This document shows positions 30,889 to 41,954 of a stretch of DNA of 64,000 bases, in pieces. A model generated the notes under the pieces. That model was given only the letters and a program-made list of their open reading frames with translations. It did no database searches and was not told the origin of the DNA. Source of the stretch: an uncultured Acidobacteriota bacterium (GTDB lineage Bacteria; Acidobacteriota; UBA6911; CAINFC01); NCBI GenBank assembly GCA_903847975.1, contig CAINFC010000050.1, positions 21,540 to 85,539 on the forward strand, in the 5' to 3' direction. Position 1 is the first letter of the stretch. Each line of letters begins with the position of its first letter. The position numbers and the translations under genes are program-made.

Positions 30889-33800
30889 TAAACGGTCTGC
30901 CTCCTTCGGCCCCCTTCGGCCTGATCGTCAATGACGACCCGACACAGCTTAGCCTGCTGTCGGGCCTGTTGAGCAAGTCGGGGCTGGAGCCCCGCGGATT
31001 TCATTCCGCCGAAGCCGCATTGGAGCAGGTATCCTCCTGGGCGGAGGCGTTTCCTGACGATCCGGCGGCTATTCCCGCCCTGGTAGTCACCGACCTTTAC
31101 ATGCCGGGCCTGGACGGCTGGCGCTTCTGCCGGCTGCTGCGATCCGCCGAATATCCCGCCTTCAATCACGTTCCCATTCTGGTCATTTCCGCCACCTTTT
31201 CCGGAGACGACGCCGCCGGAATCGCCGCGGATCTGGGGGCCAACTGCTTCCTGCCCGCTCCGGTTGACGGCCGGCTTTTCCTGGAGCAGGTACAGTCGCT
31301 GCTCCGAGGAGAGCGTTTGCGCAGCAGCCTGCGGGCACTGATCGTGGAGGATACCCGGACCTTATCCCTGATGCTCAAAATGGTGTTTGCCAACAACGGG
31401 TACCAGGTGGATACCGCCTTTTCCATCGGCCAGGCCCGGGAGGTCTTCCGCCAGATCGCCTATGACGTCGTGGTCCTGGATTACCTGCTCCCCGACGGCC
31501 TGGGGGACACGCTCCTCGGTTGGATGCTGGAGGAGCGGCCCGATTGCGTCTGCATCATGATGACCACCGATTCCGTACCGGAACTGGCCCTGCAGTGGAT
31601 GAAGCGGGGGGCGGCCGCCTATCTGCGCAAGCCGTTCGAGCCGGCCTATCTCCTGGAACTCTGCTCCCGCGCCCGCCGCGAACGCGCCTTGCTGCGCGTC
31701 CAGGATCTGCTGGAATTGCGCACCCGCGAACTGCGGGATGCGGAAGAAAAATACCGGCAGCTGTTTGAAAACATGACCGAAGGAGTGGCTCTGCACGAGT
31801 TGTTTTTCGACCCGGAGGGGCGGGTCGTAAGCCACCGGGTAGTCAACGCCAACCCGGCCTATTTCCGGCTTACCGGGCCGGCTCCGCAACAGGCTCCGGA
31901 GGAAGCCGCCCTTTCCAACGGCAGCAACGGGGCCATTTCCTTCCTCCACGAATTCCAGGAGGTGGCCCACTCGGGTCAGCCGATTTCCTTTGAAACCTAT
32001 TATCCCGCGTCCCGGAAGTACTTTCGCATCGCCGTGCTTTCTCCCATGAGCGGATTCTGCGCCACCGTCTGGGAGGACATCACCCGGAACAAGCAGATCG
32101 AAAAATTCCTGCGTCTGCAGCGGGATCTGAACCTGGCCCTCAGCTCCTGCAACGACCTGGGGCTGGCCCTCGAAAAAATCCTGGAAGCCGCCCTGCAACT
32201 GGAGCCCATCGACTGTGGCGGAATTTACCTGGCCGATAAGACCGGGGGTCTGGGCCTGGCGGTTCATCGGGGGCTTTCGCCGTCCTTCGTAGAAAGCCAC
32301 CTCTACTTTGGTGCCGACTCCCCGCAGGCCTGGCTGACACGGCAGAGAGAAGCGCACTACGGCTCCAGCCCGGGTATGATCTCGGAAACCGGCCGGGAGA
32401 TCAACCAGCAAGGGTTGCGCTGCTACGCCTTTATTCCGGTCTGCCGTGACCAGCAGCTGCTGGCGGTGATGAACCTGGCCTCGCACTCCCGGGATTCCAT
32501 CCCCACCGACACGCGAAGCGCCCTGGAGACCATTGCCCAGCAGGTGGCCAGCACGCTGCTTCGCCTGCAGTCCGATGCGGCTCTGCGGGAAAGCCGGACC
32601 AATCTGCAGACTCTTTTCCAATCCATCGACGACTTTTTGTTCGTCATGGATGAAGCCGGGAACATTCTGCACACCAACCGTGTCGCGCAGCAGCGGCTGG
32701 GGTATGCGGCCGAGGAACTGACCGGGCGGGTCCTGCTTCACCTGCATCCGGAAGACCGCCGCGGGGAGGTCCTCCGGATTTTTTCCGATATGCAGGCCGG
32801 GTGCTGCGAGTTCTGCACCGAGCCTCTGCAAAGCCGCGACGGTCGGCTGATCCCGGTGGAAACCCGGGTAACCGCCGGCGTCTGGGCCGGAAAACCGGCC
32901 CTGTTCGGCATATCCCGGGACATCGGCGAGCGATTACAGGCGGAAGCCGAGCGCCACAGGCTGGAATCCCAGAACCGGCAACTGCAGAAGACCGAGAGCC
33001 TGAGCCGCATGGCCGGTTCGATTGCCCATCATTTCAACAACCAGCTGCAAGCCATCTCCGGGTACCTGGAAATGGCCATGCTCAGCGTGGAACCTACCCA
33101 GGGAGGGCTTGCCGATTACCTGTCGGAGGCCATGCAGGCCGCCCATCGGGCTGCGGAAATCAGCTCGCTCATGCTCACCTACCTGGGACAGACCGTGACC
33201 AAACGCCAATGCCGGGATATTGCGGACATCTGCAATGAAATCCTCCCGACCTTCCGGGCCTCTCTGCCGCCCGGGGTGCGGTTGCAAACCGACTTCCCTT
33301 CCCCGGGACCTTTGGTCCTGGCCAATGCCGGCCAGATCCAGCAGGCCCTGTCGAACCTGTTCCGGAATGCCGTGGATTCCTGCCATCCCTCCAGCGACAG
33401 CATTCAGTGGGCCATACGTACGGTGACCCATACGGACATTCCCGAAAGAAACCGGTTCCCGGCCGACGCCCTGCCGCAGGATTCCGACTACATTTGCATC
33501 ACGCTGCAGGACACCGGGATCGGAATTCCCCCGGCGGACCTGGACCAGCTTTTCGATCCTTTCTTTTCACGCAAATTCACCGGGCGAGGAATGGGGCTTC
33601 CCGTGGTTCTCGGCATCGTGCGGTCCCACGAGGGGATGATCGCCGTGGAGAGCGAACCCGGACGCGGCAGCTCCTTTTCGATCTTTCTGCCTCCGGCCAG
33701 GGAAAGTGTCCAACTCCGGATGGCCCGCTCCGATGCGCCGGCTCCCCGCTCCAGGCCCGAAATGCTGCTGCTGGTCGACGACGACGATTTGGTGCGCGAA

Positions 33801-34157
33801 ACCGCTGCCGCCATGCTGAACTCCTTCGGCGTGCCGTCCCTGGAGGCCAGGGACGGTACGGAGGCGTTAGAGCTTTTTCGGAACCACACCGAAAAGATCG
33901 GCCTGGTGCTCTGCGACATCAGCCTTCCGGCCATGAACGGCTGGGATACCATGACCGCCCTGCGCCACCTGGACCCGGACCTTCCGGTCATCCTGACCAG
34001 CGGCAGCGACGAAATGCAGGAAATGACCGCGCGGCACTCCGAGAAGCCGCAGGCGTTTATCCAAAAACCTTTTCAGCTCGACGAACTCCGCCGGGTCATC
34101 CGGATGGTCCAGTCCGGCAAGGCGGCTTCCCGGGCAATGCAATCACCTTTCCACTGA
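30885..34157 (+). CDS. Multi-receiver sensor histidine kinase (REC-REC-PAS-GAF-PAS-HisKA-HATPase-REC)
   Basis: 1090 aa; the ATG overlaps the previous stop (ATGA), so the two kinases are coupled. REC1 has FGLIVNDDPTQ and VVTDLYMPGLDGW (Asp near 70). REC2 has VVLDYLLPDGLG (Asp near 199) and ends with YLRKPFEP. A PAS (about 290-400), a GAF (about 415-565, CRDQQLLAVMNLASHS) and a second PAS (about 585-690, LFQSIDDFLFVMDEAGNIL) follow. The HisKA His is in GSIAHHFNNQLQAISGY near 715; HATPase has LQDTGIGIPPADLDQLFDPF and GRGMGLPVVLGIV; REC3 has VLCDISLPAMNGW near 1009. No membrane segments. A paralog with the same REC-REC front is at 45977-49063. NAD-GDH follows after 23 bp. Confidence 0.88.
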
Positions 34158-34180
34158 ACCGCACGTAAAGGAGAAGATCC

Positions 34181-37100
34181 ATGAATCAAAAACAGTCGGC
34201 TAAAACCCGGGACAATGTCAGCGGGAAAATGGTTACTTTCGTGCAGGGCGAATTCATCATTCAGAAAGCCCTGGAGGTCAAACTCGATGTCCCGCTGCTG
34301 TACGAAGTAGTGATTGACCTCTCCTCCGAAGGACTGCTGACGGCCAACAGCATCAACCTGGCGGCGGGCATTCTGCTGGATCAGCTGGGCCTGCCCAGCT
34401 ACTTTTTCCAGAACATCACCCGGGAATCGCTGAAAAACATCCTGAAGTCCATCGCCTGCAGCATCAAGATCCAGGAAGGGGACGTCACCCTTTCCGGCGC
34501 GGTTTCCCAGGTACAGTTCGACGTGTCCCACGGCGAGGCGGCGCAGTGGATCCGCATCGCCACCCTGGAGACCCGCGACTCCATGGAAACGGTGCTCGGG
34601 CCGCTGATCAGCGGGCACCGCCGCGAATATTATTATTCCCCCAGCAACCGGTATTTCACCTATGTGGTCAACCCGGAATGCATCAAGGATTACCCCAGGG
34701 AGGAATTCAAGAAATCGCAGTTTCTTTTCGCGCGCTCTTCCGACTACACCACCACTCCGGAGGCCACCCGGGAGCGGTACGAGAAATTCCTGGTCGACTC
34801 CCGCAAGTCGGTCAAACCGCTGATCGAGATTTTCAACCTGCCGCAAACCGGCGAAACACGGGTCATGTATATCGACGATTTTCCCCTGCCGCAGCTGCCG
34901 ATCCTGCGCCGGATTTTCAACGATCACGGTATGGAACTGAAGCGTGCCTACTGGGAGCCGTTTTACGCTGAAGGCGAGGTGCGCAGCTCGGCCTGCTCCC
35001 TTTACACCATCGGAGAACTGACCCGCAAGCAGGAATCGCGGATCATGGAAGACCTATACTCCTTCCTGGCGTTCAGCCTCAGCTCCATCTCCGATCTGTA
35101 TGTCAACGGTTCCCTCTCCTTCAAGGAAATGCTTTTCGCCGGAAACCTGGTCGACTTCACCCACATGTTCATTTACAAGGAAAATCACGCCGACGAGGAG
35201 ATTTACCACAGCCTGAGCAATGTGGACCAGAGGGATGCCTTCGCCAACCGCATTCACGAGTCCAACAAGACCACCTACATCTATTCGACCATCACCGAGC
35301 TGGCCAAAAACAACGTCGAGCTCATCCGCATGCTGTTCCGCATTTTCGAACTGCGGTTCAATCCGGAAAAGAAGAACGCCCTGTCCGCCCAGGAGGCCCG
35401 GGATCTGCTGGACGAGTACCAGCGGACCATTTCCATCCGGTTCATGGAGGACCCGGTGGCCTTTGAAATCCTGAAATACATGGAGCGCTTCGTCCGCTGT
35501 CTCTATAAAACCAACTTCTACCAGCCGGAAAAACGCTCCTTCGCCTTCCGCTTCGACAATGCCGTCCTGGATCCGCTGGTCTTTAACCAGTACGTATACG
35601 GTATCTTTTTCGTGAACGGGCACTATGCCTGCGGCACGCACCTGCGGGCCAAGGACATCGCCCGCGGCGGGCTGCGGCTGCTGCGCATCACCCATGCCAA
35701 TCACGGCTTCGAGCTCGACAAGGCGGTGATGCTCAATTACGCGTTGGGCCCCAAGGCCCAGCGGCTGAAGCACAAGGACATCTGCGAGAGCGGATCCAAG
35801 GGAGTGATCGTCCCCCACGCTTATTACGCCGGAATGGGCATGGCCGCCATGTACGACTACGCCGAAGGGATTCTGGATCTGATTCTCCCTTCGGAAAAAG
35901 TGATCGACTACCTGGGCAAGCCCGAGATGGTCTTCTTCGGGCCCGACGAAGGAACCGCTCCGATGATGGACACCGTTTCCAACCATGCCCGCAGCCGCGG
36001 ATACCGGTACTGGCGCACCCTGACCACCGGCAAAAGTTCGGGCATCCCACACGACACCTACGGCATTCTAACCTCGGGAGACCTGTTCGGACTGCTGGAC
36101 CGCGAGACCGAGGGGACCGAGCTGCAGATCAATGGCCAGTCGGTGCTGACCACCACCGATATGGACCGTATTTACGACCGCATCGGCGGGCAGATCGAAA
36201 CCAGCGGCATGACCACCACCTGCATCATGTCTTCCTTCCGCACCATGATCGCCCACTACGGGGACCGGGAAGAGGACCTGCCGCTGATGATGACCGGAGG
36301 TCCGGACGGAGACCTGGGCGCCAATCAGATCCAATGCTACAAGGGAAAAATCTGCCTGCTCATCGATGGCGGCTCCATTCTGTTCGATCCTCAGGGCCTC
36401 GACAAAAAGGAGCTGATGAAGATTGCCTTTATGCGCCACTCTTCTCCGCGGGCCAATTCCCTGCTCTTCCCCAGAGAGAAACTGAGCAAGGACGGCTTCC
36501 AGGTGCCCCTGCAGGGGAAAAACGTGATTCTGCCGGACGGGACACGGGTGGAAGAAGGGGGGATCTTTCACCGCACGTTCCTGTACAATCCGGCAGTGCG
36601 CGAATATGTTCGCCAGGCCGGAATCCGGGCCTTCATCCCCTGCGGAGGTTTCAAGGACACCATCCACCGCAACAATGTGAAGGATTTTCTGACCGTCTTC
36701 GCCGAACTGAAATATATCGTCGAGGGCGCCAACGTGTTCTTTGACGATTCCGCCCGCCGGCATATCGCCCGCTATTCGGAAATCAAACAGGTCAAGGACT
36801 CCACGGCCAACAAAGGCGGAGTGATCAGCAGCTCCCTGGCGGAGGTCCTGACCGCCTTTCTCTTCGGGGACACCTACGAGGAAAACCTGCTCCGGGAAAA
36901 GGAGATAGCCACCCGCTGGGAGCTGATCCAAAACATCCATCAGTTCATCATCGAGTGCTCCGCCTCGGAAACCGACACCCTGATCCGTATTCACGAAAGG
37001 TCGCGGCAGCCGCTGTTTGAGCTTTCGGTGGTAACCAGCGAGCAGCTCCTGGCCCTGCAGGATATCTTCGAAGAGAAGCTGGAGTCGGTACTGTCCGATG

Positions 37101-37336
37101 CGGATCTGGTATGGAAGATCCTGGAGCGCTATATTCCGGAAGTCCTGGTTAAAAAGCTGGGCCGGAAGCATATCCTGACCACGCTGAACAATCCGGACCT
37201 GCAGCCATACCGCAATGCCATCCTGACCAAGAAGCTGGCGGCCATGGCTTTTTACCACTTCGCCCTCGACTGGGATTCTTTTCTCGCCAAAGTCCAGGAA
37301 GACCCGGGGGCTGCCGTCCAAAGCATTGTGTCGTAA
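34181..37336 (+). CDS. Large NAD-dependent glutamate dehydrogenase (about 115-kDa class)
   Basis: 1051 aa; AGGAGA 7 nt before the ATG. It interconverts glutamate and 2-oxoglutarate plus ammonia with NAD and links nitrogen and carbon metabolism. The C-terminal half carries the dehydrogenase core: THLRAKDIARGGLRLLRITH with the catalytic Lys near 490, a second segment KHKDICESGSKGVIVPHAYY, the FGPDEGTAPMMDTVSNHARS motif, and a Rossmann region further on (YIVEGANVFFDDSARR). The N-terminal about 450 residues are the regulatory helical part of the large NAD-GDH classes; 1051 aa suits the 115-kDa class rather than the 180-kDa class. Third gene of an operon behind two cytoplasmic sensor kinases, which is unusual. 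An interspersed palindrome starts 11 bp after its stop. Confidence 0.9.
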   Translation: MNQKQSAKTRDNVSGKMVTFVQGEFIIQKALEVKLDVPLLYEVVIDLSSEGLLTANSINLAAGILLDQLGLPSYFFQNITRESLKNILKSIACSIKIQEGDVTLSGAVSQVQFDVSHGEAAQWIRIATLETRDSMETVLGPLISGHRREYYYSPSNRYFTYVVNPECIKDYPREEFKKSQFLFARSSDYTTTPEATRERYEKFLVDSRKSVKPLIEIFNLPQTGETRVMYIDDFPLPQLPILRRIFNDHGMELKRAYWEPFYAEGEVRSSACSLYTIGELTRKQESRIMEDLYSFLAFSLSSISDLYVNGSLSFKEMLFAGNLVDFTHMFIYKENHADEEIYHSLSNVDQRDAFANRIHESNKTTYIYSTITELAKNNVELIRMLFRIFELRFNPEKKNALSAQEARDLLDEYQRTISIRFMEDPVAFEILKYMERFVRCLYKTNFYQPEKRSFAFRFDNAVLDPLVFNQYVYGIFFVNGHYACGTHLRAKDIARGGLRLLRITHANHGFELDKAVMLNYALGPKAQRLKHKDICESGSKGVIVPHAYYAGMGMAAMYDYAEGILDLILPSEKVIDYLGKPEMVFFGPDEGTAPMMDTVSNHARSRGYRYWRTLTTGKSSGIPHDTYGILTSGDLFGLLDRETEGTELQINGQSVLTTTDMDRIYDRIGGQIETSGMTTTCIMSSFRTMIAHYGDREEDLPLMMTGGPDGDLGANQIQCYKGKICLLIDGGSILFDPQGLDKKELMKIAFMRHSSPRANSLLFPREKLSKDGFQVPLQGKNVILPDGTRVEEGGIFHRTFLYNPAVREYVRQAGIRAFIPCGGFKDTIHRNNVKDFLTVFAELKYIVEGANVFFDDSARRHIARYSEIKQVKDSTANKGGVISSSLAEVLTAFLFGDTYEENLLREKEIATRWELIQNIHQFIIECSASETDTLIRIHERSRQPLFELSVVTSEQLLALQDIFEEKLESVLSDADLVWKILERYIPEVLVKKLGRKHILTTLNNPDLQPYRNAILTKKLAAMAFYHFALDWDSFLAKVQEDPGAAVQSIVS

Positions 37337-37347
37337 GGAGGCCGCCC

Positions 37348-37510
37348 CGGTTAATAGTCACACATCTTCTGGCGACAGGCCCTTCCGCCTTTCTTCCCGC
37401 TCTTCCTTTCTTCCTGTAAGTCCTATCCTTTCCCAGGAAGACGGGAAGATCAGGAAGGAAGGAAGAAGAAACCACCCCATTTCGTATGGGGAGAGGGACT
37501 TTCGCCGGGC
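37348..37510. repeat. Interspersed palindromic element, copy 2
   Basis: From CGGTTAATAGTCACACATC through CTTCTGGCGACAGG, a pyrimidine arm (CTTCCTTTCTTCCTG), a purine arm (CAGGAAGACGGGAAG) and GGGGAGAGGGACTTTCGCCGGGC. It separates the convergent GDH gene and response-regulator gene and could act as a bidirectional terminator or mRNA-end structure. Confidence 0.6.
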
Positions 37511-37570
37511 TATCCGGAGAGGTGGCTTCTCACGATTTCCCGCACCTGACCCCTCCAGGGATGGACTTTT

Positions 37571-38032
37571 TCAGACCGGAAGGATGGGCTCCGCGGCTTC
37601 CGGGGAATCAGCGGTGCTCTTCCTGCGGTTCTTCAGAGCCCTCCAGGCCTTGATGATCAGGATTTCGGAGTCGATGGGCTTGATGACATAATCGGTGACC
37701 CCGGCCTGAATCGCTTCCATGATGATTTCCTTATTGTCGATCACGGTGATCATGATGAAGGGAATTTCTCTGTCACGGGAACTTTCCCGGACCCAGCGGA
37801 GAATCTCCAGCCCGCTGATATCGGGCAGACCCCAGTCGCACAGGATCAGGTCGAAGGCCTCGTTGCGCAGCCTTTCCAGCGCCGTCCGTCCGTCCGCGGT
37901 GGAAATACGCCGGCTGCTGGGAAAACCGAGCTTCATGCAGTGCCCGATAATGTTGCGCGTGAAGTTCATATCCTCGACAATCAGGATTTTGATCTCTTTC
38001 AGGTCCTCTCCCTCTACACAGTAATCCTTCAT
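37571..38032 (-). CDS. Single-domain response regulator (CheY-like)
   Basis: 153 aa from the ATG at 38032 with a strong GAGGAGG 5 nt upstream; 10 bp after the hybrid kinase stop, so cotranscribed. Receiver landmarks: KILIVEDMNFTRNIIG (acidic pocket), DLILCDWGLPDISGLE with phosphorylatable Asp near residue 64, IMITVIDN, and a conserved Lys in YVIKPIDSE. No output domain, so it probably passes phosphoryl groups to another protein or acts by interaction, fed by the upstream kinase's HPt domain. Confidence 0.88.
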   Translation of the reverse strand: MKDYCVEGEDLKEIKILIVEDMNFTRNIIGHCMKLGFPSSRRISTADGRTALERLRNEAFDLILCDWGLPDISGLEILRWVRESSRDREIPFIMITVIDNKEIIMEAIQAGVTDYVIKPIDSEILIIKAWRALKNRRKSTADSPEAAEPILPV

Positions 38033-38042
38033 CGCATCCTCC

Positions 38043-40382
38043 TCAGGCCATCCGGCCGTATTGACTCTCCATGGCATCTTTCAGCCGGTCGAACTGGAGC
38101 CGCAAATGGGCGGCCAGATCGGGAAGCGCATCGGTCCGCCCCTGGTTGGCCGCTCTTTCCAGCTCCCGGGCCGCCGACTTCATGGCTTCTCCCCCGACAT
38201 TGCCCGCCGCTCCTTTGATCGAGTGAGCCTGCCGGGCCACCGCCTTGCAGTTGCCGGAGAAAACCAGCTCCCCCAGGGTTCGGATTTCCTTCGGCAATTC
38301 TTCGAGAAAATTCTGCAGGACCGACCGCACAAACTCTTCGTCATTCATCAGCAGTTTCCGCATGGCGGCGAGGTCGAATACCCCCGGGTCGCACTCACCC
38401 AGGAGAACCGGCAGCGGCCGTGGGGCGGGCCCGATAGCCGGCTCCGGCGAAACCGCGTACTTTTCCAGAAGCCACTTTTGCAGACAGGCCGCCAGGGCAG
38501 CCGGCGTAACCGGCTTGGGCAAAAAGTCGTTCATCCCGGCCACCAGGCACCTTTCCCGCTCTCCGGGTACGGCCCGCGCCGTCATGGCGATGATCGGAAT
38601 ACGTCGGTCGGGTAGCGTCCTCGGAGAGTTCCGGATCCGCTGTGCGGCTTCCAGGCCGTCCATTACCGGCATTTGCAGATCCATGAGCACCAGGTCGTAA
38701 GGAACGGATTGCACGGCCAGGACGGCCTCCGCTCCATTACCCACTGCGTCCGCCTGAAGGCCCATTCTCTGCAGAACCCCTGTGGCCACCTGCTGATTGA
38801 TCGGATTGTCCTCCACCAGCAGGATCCGGCTTTTCCTCCCCCGAAACATGCTCGCCGCCTTGCCCTCCGCCGGCTTGGCTTCCGGACCGCTCCCCTCTCC
38901 GAACCCGGGTGTTGCGCCGGCTTCCGCCTCCTCGGGCAGGAAGGCCGCCAGATCCCGAAATTGCCGCACCCGGCCCCCGAACGAGGAATCGCCTCCGGAT
39001 GCCGCCGCAGAAAGGATATCCACCGCTGCGGCCGGAATTTCTCCAACCCGTTCGCGGCAACCCTCCCGACCGAGCCAGGCGGTGAACCAGAACTCCGAAC
39101 CTTTCCCTTCCTCGCTGCTTACCCCTATTTCGCCCTCCATCAGGCCGGCCAGCTGCCGGGAAATGGCCAATCCGAGGCCGGTTCCGCCATAGCGCCGGGT
39201 TGTGGACGCATCCGCCTGGCTGAACTTGTCAAACAGCAATTCGATTTTGGAGCGCGGAATGCCGATGCCGGTGTCATGAACCTCGAACCGCATCAGGATA
39301 CTCTTTTCCCTCTCCGCCACGCCGAAAATCCGAATGCCGATTTCCCCCTCGGTGGTGAATTTCAGCGCATTGCCGGTCAGATTGTTCAGAATCTGCCGCA
39401 GGCGTCCCGGATCGCCGCGCAGCCGGTCAGGCAACCCCTCCTCGAGAAGACAGGAGAAACGGATTCCCTTTTCCCTGGCCAGCAGGGCCCAGGCACCGGA
39501 GGAATCCACCAGCAGCTGTTCCAGGTCGAATTCCTGATCTTCGAGTAAAAGCTTGCCGGCCTCCATCTTGGAAAAGTCCAGGATGTCGTTGATCAGCACC
39601 AGGAGAGCCTGCCCGCTGCGGCGAATGGTATCGACGTAACGGTGCTGCTCGGCATCCAGCGGCGTATCCGCCAGCAGCTCGACCATCCCGATCACCCCGT
39701 TCATCGGCGTGCGGATTTCGTGGCTCATGTTGGCCACAAACTCGCTTTTGGCTGAATTGGCCTCCTCCGCCCGCCTCATTGCCTCCTGCAGCCGGCCGTT
39801 GGCCTCGCGCAGCTCCGCTTCGGTCTGGAGGTGCTTGGATATGTTTCGCAAAATGCCGAAGATATGCCACCCTCCGGGCAGGTGAACCGGAGAGAGCACC
39901 AGTTCCAGATCGATGCGCTCTCCGCTCTTCCGGCGGGCCTTCAGGTCGAGGACCGTTTCCATCGCCGCGCCCTGTTCGTTCTCGGGGATCGCCGGCCAAT
40001 GGGAACGCAGGTCACCCGGCCGGTCTTCCGGCACCAGCAGGGACAGAAGGTCCGCTCCGATGGCTTCCCCACCGGGGTATCCCAGCAGGCGCTCCGCCGC
40101 CTGATTCCAGAAGCAGACTTTTCCGTCCCGGGTGGCCATCAGGATGGGGCTCAGCCTGTTCTCCGTGATGGTGCGAAGAAGCGTTTCGCTCTTCTGGAGC
40201 GCCGCGCTGCGATCCTCGAGGAGCTGCTCGAGATGCGCCAGCCGCCGTGCTCTCCGGGCAACAATATACAGCAGGAGGGCGTTCAGGGAGATCCCGGCAA
40301 AAAGCATGATCCAGGTGATCCATGCCGGATACAGCCACGCGGGTTGCGGCTCAAACAGACCGTAGGAAACACAATCGAACAT
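38043..40382 (-). CDS. Membrane-anchored hybrid histidine kinase (PAS-HisKA-HATPase-REC-HPt)
   Basis: 779 aa. One hydrophobic helix ([20 protein letters not shown] plus following residues, about 16-43) anchors it; no large periplasmic sensor domain. A coiled segment and PAS (about 62-190, [20 protein letters not shown]) precede HisKA with [20 protein letters not shown] (His near 220), HATPase ([20 protein letters not shown]), a receiver with [13 protein letters not shown] (Asp near 565) and HPt with [10 protein letters not shown] (His near 718). The ATG at 40382 has no Shine-Dalgarno sequence but lies 6 nt after a perfect TATAAT of a consensus promoter, so the mRNA is probably leaderless. The single-domain regulator gene follows. 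Confidence 0.9.
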   Translation of the reverse strand: MFDCVSYGLFEPQPAWLYPAWITWIMLFAGISLNALLLYIVARRARRLAHLEQLLEDRSAALQKSETLLRTITENRLSPILMATRDGKVCFWNQAAERLLGYPGGEAIGADLLSLLVPEDRPGDLRSHWPAIPENEQGAAMETVLDLKARRKSGERIDLELVLSPVHLPGGWHIFGILRNISKHLQTEAELREANGRLQEAMRRAEEANSAKSEFVANMSHEIRTPMNGVIGMVELLADTPLDAEQHRYVDTIRRSGQALLVLINDILDFSKMEAGKLLLEDQEFDLEQLLVDSSGAWALLAREKGIRFSCLLEEGLPDRLRGDPGRLRQILNNLTGNALKFTTEGEIGIRIFGVAEREKSILMRFEVHDTGIGIPRSKIELLFDKFSQADASTTRRYGGTGLGLAISRQLAGLMEGEIGVSSEEGKGSEFWFTAWLGREGCRERVGEIPAAAVDILSAAASGGDSSFGGRVRQFRDLAAFLPEEAEAGATPGFGEGSGPEAKPAEGKAASMFRGRKSRILLVEDNPINQQVATGVLQRMGLQADAVGNGAEAVLAVQSVPYDLVLMDLQMPVMDGLEAAQRIRNSPRTLPDRRIPIIAMTARAVPGERERCLVAGMNDFLPKPVTPAALAACLQKWLLEKYAVSPEPAIGPAPRPLPVLLGECDPGVFDLAAMRKLLMNDEEFVRSVLQNFLEELPKEIRTLGELVFSGNCKAVARQAHSIKGAAGNVGGEAMKSAARELERAANQGRTDALPDLAAHLRLQFDRLKDAMESQYGRMA

Positions 40383-40388
40383 GCGCCG

Positions 40389-40417
40389 ATTATAGGGGCG
40401 GCAGCGGGCCTTGTCAA
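40389..40417 (-). promoter_or_regulatory. Perfect consensus sigma70 promoter, leaderless start for the hybrid kinase
   Basis: Minus strand TTGACA (40417-40412), 17-bp spacer, TATAAT (40394-40389). Six nucleotides separate the -10 box from the ATG at 40382, so the normal +1 coincides with the A of the start codon. Confidence 0.75.
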
Positions 40418-40472
40418 ACGAAACCGAAGCGCGAGGCTATGCGTGGAGCAGAGGAAAGAAACGTCAAAAGGA

Positions 40473-40502
40473 TTGACAAACGACAAACCCTTCTTCTAGA
40501 TT
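40473..40502 (+). promoter_or_regulatory. Divergent promoter, leaderless start for the sulfatase
   Basis: TTGACA (40473-40478), 18-bp spacer, TAGATT (40497-40502). Again exactly six nucleotides separate the -10 box from the ATG at 40509, and no good Shine-Dalgarno sequence precedes it. Confidence 0.6.
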
Positions 40503-40508
40503 TGTGAG

Positions 40509-41936
40509 ATGAAAACAAGAAACCGACGTCATTTTCTCCACAACTTTTGCGGATCTCTCGGCTGGCTGGGATCACCGGCCTTGATGGCGGACGGCTCCCG
40601 GCCGAAAACCAACCTGGTCCTCATTGTAGCCGACGACCTTGGTTATGGGGATCTCGGCTGCTACGGTCAGAAGCGATTTTCCACACCCCACCTGGACCGC
40701 ATGGCCCGGGAAGGCATGCGCTTCACACAGCACTATTCGGGCTGCACGGTCTGCGCCCCTTCCCGCTCGGCCCTGATGACCGGGCAGCACACCGGCCACA
40801 CCTACATTCGGGGAAACAAGGAAAAAAATCCGGAAGGTCAGGAGCCTCTGCCGGAAAATACGGTTACTCTTCCCGGCCTGCTGCGGAAAGCGGGGTATCG
40901 CACCGGGGCATTCGGGAAATGGGGCCTGGGGCCTCCCGGGTCCGGCGGAGACCCCAACCGTCAGGGATTCGACGAATTTTTCGGCTATAACTGCCAGCGC
41001 CTGGCACACAATTATTACCCCTGGCATCTCTGGCACAACCAGGAAAAAGTGGTTCTCGAGGAGAACCGGGAGGACCGCCGCGGGGTTTACGCGCCGGACC
41101 TGATCCACCGGAAAGCCCTGGCGTTTCTGCAGGAAAACGCGACCCGACCCTTCTTTCTTTTCCTTCCGGTCATTGTGCCCCACGCCGAGCTGTTCGCCCC
41201 GGAAACTTACCTGGCCCGATTCCGGGGAAAATATAACCCGGAGAAATCCTTTCGCGGCACCGACAGCGGCCCGGCCTTCAAAACCGGCGGATACGGGTCG
41301 CAGCCTGAAGCCCATGCGGCCTTTGCTGCCATGGTCGCCTGGCTGGACGAAAAGGTGGGGGAAATCCTCGTCCGGCTGAAGGAGCTGGGGCTGGAGGAAA
41401 ATACCCTGGTGCTCTTCAGCTCCGACAACGGGCCTCACCTCGAAGGCGGCGCCGACCCGGACTATTTCGATTCCAACGGTCCTTTGCGCGGCTACAAGCG
41501 GGACCTTTACGAAGGCGGCATTCGCGTGCCGATGCTGGCCCGCTGGCCGGGCCGAATCCGGCCGGGATCGGTCTCGGAGCACGCCTGCGCCTTCTGGGAC
41601 TGGCTGCCCACGATCTGTGAGGCGGCCGGGGCAGCCATTCCGCGGGACATCGACGGCATCTCCTTCCTGCCGGAGCTTCAAGGACGGAAGCAGCGCGCCC
41701 ATCCGTACCTTTACTGGGAATTCCACGAGGGCCCCTCCTCCCAGCAGGCGGTGACGATGGGCAGATGGAAAGGAGTTCGCAAATCCAGCCGGCAGCCCCT
41801 GGAGCTTTACGACCTGGATGCCGACATCGGAGAAACAACGGATATCGCCGGACGCCATGCCGGGGTGGTCGAAACGATGCAGCGCCTGATGAAAGAGGCC
41901 CGGACGGAGTCCGCCCTGTGGCCCTTCAAACCCTGA
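40509..41936 (+). CDS. Exported arylsulfatase, second paralog
   Basis: 475 aa. The N-terminus MKTRNRRHFLHNFCGSLGWL is a Tat-type signal (RRHFL). The sulfatase core has the metal site VADDLGYGDLGCYGQ (Asp42, Asp43), the formylglycine motif GCTVCAPSRSALMTG with Cys82, FGKWGLG, and the SSDNGPHLEGG metal ligands in the second half. It hydrolyses sulfate esters after formylglycine maturation by an enzyme not in this window. It shares the GCTVCAPSRS core and overall plan with the sulfatase at 4773-6173. Translation probably starts from a leaderless mRNA. A PQQ-like propeller gene follows after 18 bp. Confidence 0.92.
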   Translation: MKTRNRRHFLHNFCGSLGWLGSPALMADGSRPKTNLVLIVADDLGYGDLGCYGQKRFSTPHLDRMAREGMRFTQHYSGCTVCAPSRSALMTGQHTGHTYIRGNKEKNPEGQEPLPENTVTLPGLLRKAGYRTGAFGKWGLGPPGSGGDPNRQGFDEFFGYNCQRLAHNYYPWHLWHNQEKVVLEENREDRRGVYAPDLIHRKALAFLQENATRPFFLFLPVIVPHAELFAPETYLARFRGKYNPEKSFRGTDSGPAFKTGGYGSQPEAHAAFAAMVAWLDEKVGEILVRLKELGLEENTLVLFSSDNGPHLEGGADPDYFDSNGPLRGYKRDLYEGGIRVPMLARWPGRIRPGSVSEHACAFWDWLPTICEAAGAAIPRDIDGISFLPELQGRKQRAHPYLYWEFHEGPSSQQAVTMGRWKGVRKSSRQPLELYDLDADIGETTDIAGRHAGVVETMQRLMKEARTESALWPFKP

Positions 41937-41954
41937 ACCCCGCGAGGAGCAATG

